Shown piece by piece: positions 53,763 to 54,817 of a stretch of DNA of 54,817 nucleotides; the stretch's first letter is position 1; each line of letters starts with the position of its first letter. The translations under genes and the position numbers were made by a program. The stretch lies in the NCBI GenBank assembly GCA_017469565.1, contig JAFUGC010000019.1, positions 1 through 54,817 on the forward strand, read 5' to 3'. Below the pieces are notes generated by a model, which had not been told where the DNA came from, searched no databases, and saw nothing but the letters and a program-made list of their open reading frames with translations. This DNA is from Clostridia bacterium. Its GTDB lineage: Bacteria > Bacillota > Clostridia > TANB77 > UBA1234.

Positions 53763-54529
53763 CATTCTTCCTTATTTTTTACCATAGAATTCAGCAAACC
53801 TCTTGGCATTTCAAGATAATCTCTTATTTCTTTATAAGATAGATTACATTCATTTTTCAAAAAGAATATTAATTTCTTTAAAACAGTCCTTTCACTAAAT
53901 ATTTGAAGCAAATCCCAGTTTGATCTTTTTACAAATTCTGCGATACCACTAATAATATAGTCTTCCACTTCACTACTGCCCTCACAGTCGATAAACTTTC
54001 TATCATAAGTACCTTCAAAAAGTTCTACATAGTTACATTCTGTTCCAAAAATCTCTTTTAAAATATGATTATTTGCCACTCCAACATTGTGTACATATTC
54101 ATTATACGAAGAATACGGGTAATCTTCGCATTTACTTACCATTTTGGCCTTTACAGGATTATTATGAATATATTTTATACAATTCTTTAGATGTGAATTG
54201 TCATATATCGGCTCCACTTGATACCTATTTCTAAAAACAACGCCACATCTATTCTTTTCCTTATTATATTTTAGAGCAAATTTCAGATTATTCTTATGCA
54301 TATACTTTTCAAAGCTATCAAAATCATTAATCCAAAATAAAAAATGAGCATGATTATTCATCATACAATAAGCCAGCAGCACAAATTGTTCATCCGATTT
54401 TCCTTCCTTCATATATTGTAAATATGTTTTTAGATATTTTTCTTCATCAAAAATATATTCCTTATTGATTCCTTGTACCATAACATGAATATAAGGTGTA
54501 TTTAAATCTTTTCTTGCTTTTCTTGGCAT
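53762..54529 (-). CDS. REP-associated tyrosine transposase (RAYT)
   Basis: This is a 255-residue protein of the Y1 HUH single-strand transposase group. It has YIHVMVQGINKEYIF at the N-terminus and the metal-binding HAHFLFW near 80. The tyrosine region NCIKYIHNNPVKAKMV follows near 140, as in RAYTs. The C-terminal 100 residues include a helix-turn-helix-like NLSYKEIRDYLEMPRG. RAYTs move REP hairpins. Matching hairpins border the gene on both sides (53734 and, inverted, 54644). AGGAGGTAATT precedes the ATG. Confidence 0.9.
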   Translation of the reverse strand: MPRKARKDLNTPYIHVMVQGINKEYIFDEEKYLKTYLQYMKEGKSDEQFVLLAYCMMNNHAHFLFWINDFDSFEKYMHKNNLKFALKYNKEKNRCGVVFRNRYQVEPIYDNSHLKNCIKYIHNNPVKAKMVSKCEDYPYSSYNEYVHNVGVANNHILKEIFGTECNYVELFEGTYDRKFIDCEGSSEVEDYIISGIAEFVKRSNWDLLQIFSERTVLKKLIFFLKNECNLSYKEIRDYLEMPRGLLNSMVKNKEE

Positions 54530-54549
54530 AATTACCTCCTAATATAAAC

Positions 54550-54590
54550 AAAAAGGGACTAGAAAAATCTAGCCCCCAATTTATTTTTTT
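54550..54590. terminator. terminator upstream of the RAYT gene
   Basis: GGGaCTAGA pairs with TCTAGcCCC (54555-54576) with T-rich sequence on both sides. It probably ends the gene whose tail lies at 54671. Confidence 0.6.
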
Positions 54591-54643
54591 GTATTTTATC
54601 ACATAATAGTTCTTTTATCAAGTGTTACTTTTTAATGTGCTGA

Positions 54644-54670
54644 TGTTTTTGGAAGGTGTCCCCAAAAACA
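54644..54670. repeat. REP-like hairpin repeat, copy 4, inverted
   Basis: Arms TGTTTTTGG/CCAAAAACA flank AAGGTGTCC. It is in inverted orientation relative to copies 2 and 3, and directly abuts the stop of the partial gene at 54671. Confidence 0.9.
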
Positions 54671-54817
54671 CTAGCCTTTTCTTGCAGTAATACCATAGTA
54701 CCTTCTCAGTAACCTGATTCCCTGTTTGTATGTATTTCTTACAATATATTTTTCTAATTTGTCCATATCTATTCCTTTTTGATAGTATTCTTTATGATCT
54801 CTTTCTTCTTCCGAAAA
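54671..54817 (-). CDS. C-terminal end of an unidentified gene (5' part beyond window)
   Basis: The last 48 codons end at TAG 54671-54673. They are basic and helical (KLEKYIVRNTYKQGIRLL, then RRYYGITARKG). No family is recognised. The fragment runs off the right edge. Confidence 0.55.
   Translation of the reverse strand, partial: FSEEERDHKEYYQKGIDMDKLEKYIVRNTYKQGIRLLRRYYGITARKG

Noticed and set aside
54671-54817. Second transposase fragment
   Set aside because: The 48 residues show no HUH or DDE motif; too short to assign.

Overview
The window is AT-rich DNA from a low-GC Gram-positive bacterium. It most likely comes from an anaerobic, spore-forming clostridium, perhaps Lachnospiraceae-like. 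The signs are AGGAGG-type ribosome binding sites, sigma-A promoters with 16-17 bp spacers, a tyrosyl T-box leader, an AbrB/SpoVT regulator, the walJ-rlmH pair, S-layer homology domains, and a prepilin-like leader of a type common in gut clostridia. No prophage, rRNA operon or CRISPR array is visible.

Region 1 to about 18.8 kb is mostly accessory. It holds the start of a Nudix hydrolase, a decayed IS481-type insertion sequence, and a MerR regulator with a VIT/von Willebrand A protein. Next come a UvrD-type helicase carrying a nuclease-like insert and two zinc fingers, then small unknown genes, a DMT-family transporter with a 15-bp tandem repeat beside it, and an Mrr-like nuclease. A three-gene operon headed by a transglutaminase-like protein and a lipoprotein follow. 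The region ends with an ECF sigma factor translationally linked to a membrane protein that looks like an anti-sigma factor fused to an M23 peptidase.

Region 19.1 to 29.2 kb is housekeeping: initiator tRNA, a YibE/F protein, a PLD-like protein, an EndoA/MazF toxin without a visible antitoxin, metG-acpS, tatD, abrB, and murA-walJ-rlmH. Region 29.2 to 35.5 kb is a minus-strand operon for a reduced Tad/Flp-like pilus or secretion system. It has TadC, Flp pilin, CpaB, an SLH protein, a large secreted protein and two pseudopilins, but no ATPase. It has a clear promoter with an upstream dyad.

Region 35.6 to 48.8 kb holds a DUF1385 protein, tyrS under a T-box, a MATE transporter fused to a cytidylate-kinase-like domain, and a soluble histidine kinase/receiver/HD-GYP hybrid. 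It also holds a prepilin-anchored beta-helix protein, a BI-1 protein and a divergent FtsH. The last 6 kb is the most unusual part. It contains a hypoxanthine phosphoribosyltransferase fused in frame to a GmrSD-like DUF262/DUF1524 protein, and a roughly 315-nt highly structured RNA on the minus strand followed by a small protein gene. A LysR regulator and a REP-associated (RAYT) transposase come next, with matching hairpin repeats on both sides of the transposase and elsewhere in the window.

Three genes (the IS transposase, the SLH protein and the DUF1524 end) carry the same kind of +1 frameshift. Sequence errors should therefore be excluded before they are called pseudogenes. Identifications rest on reading motifs by eye; no database search was possible.
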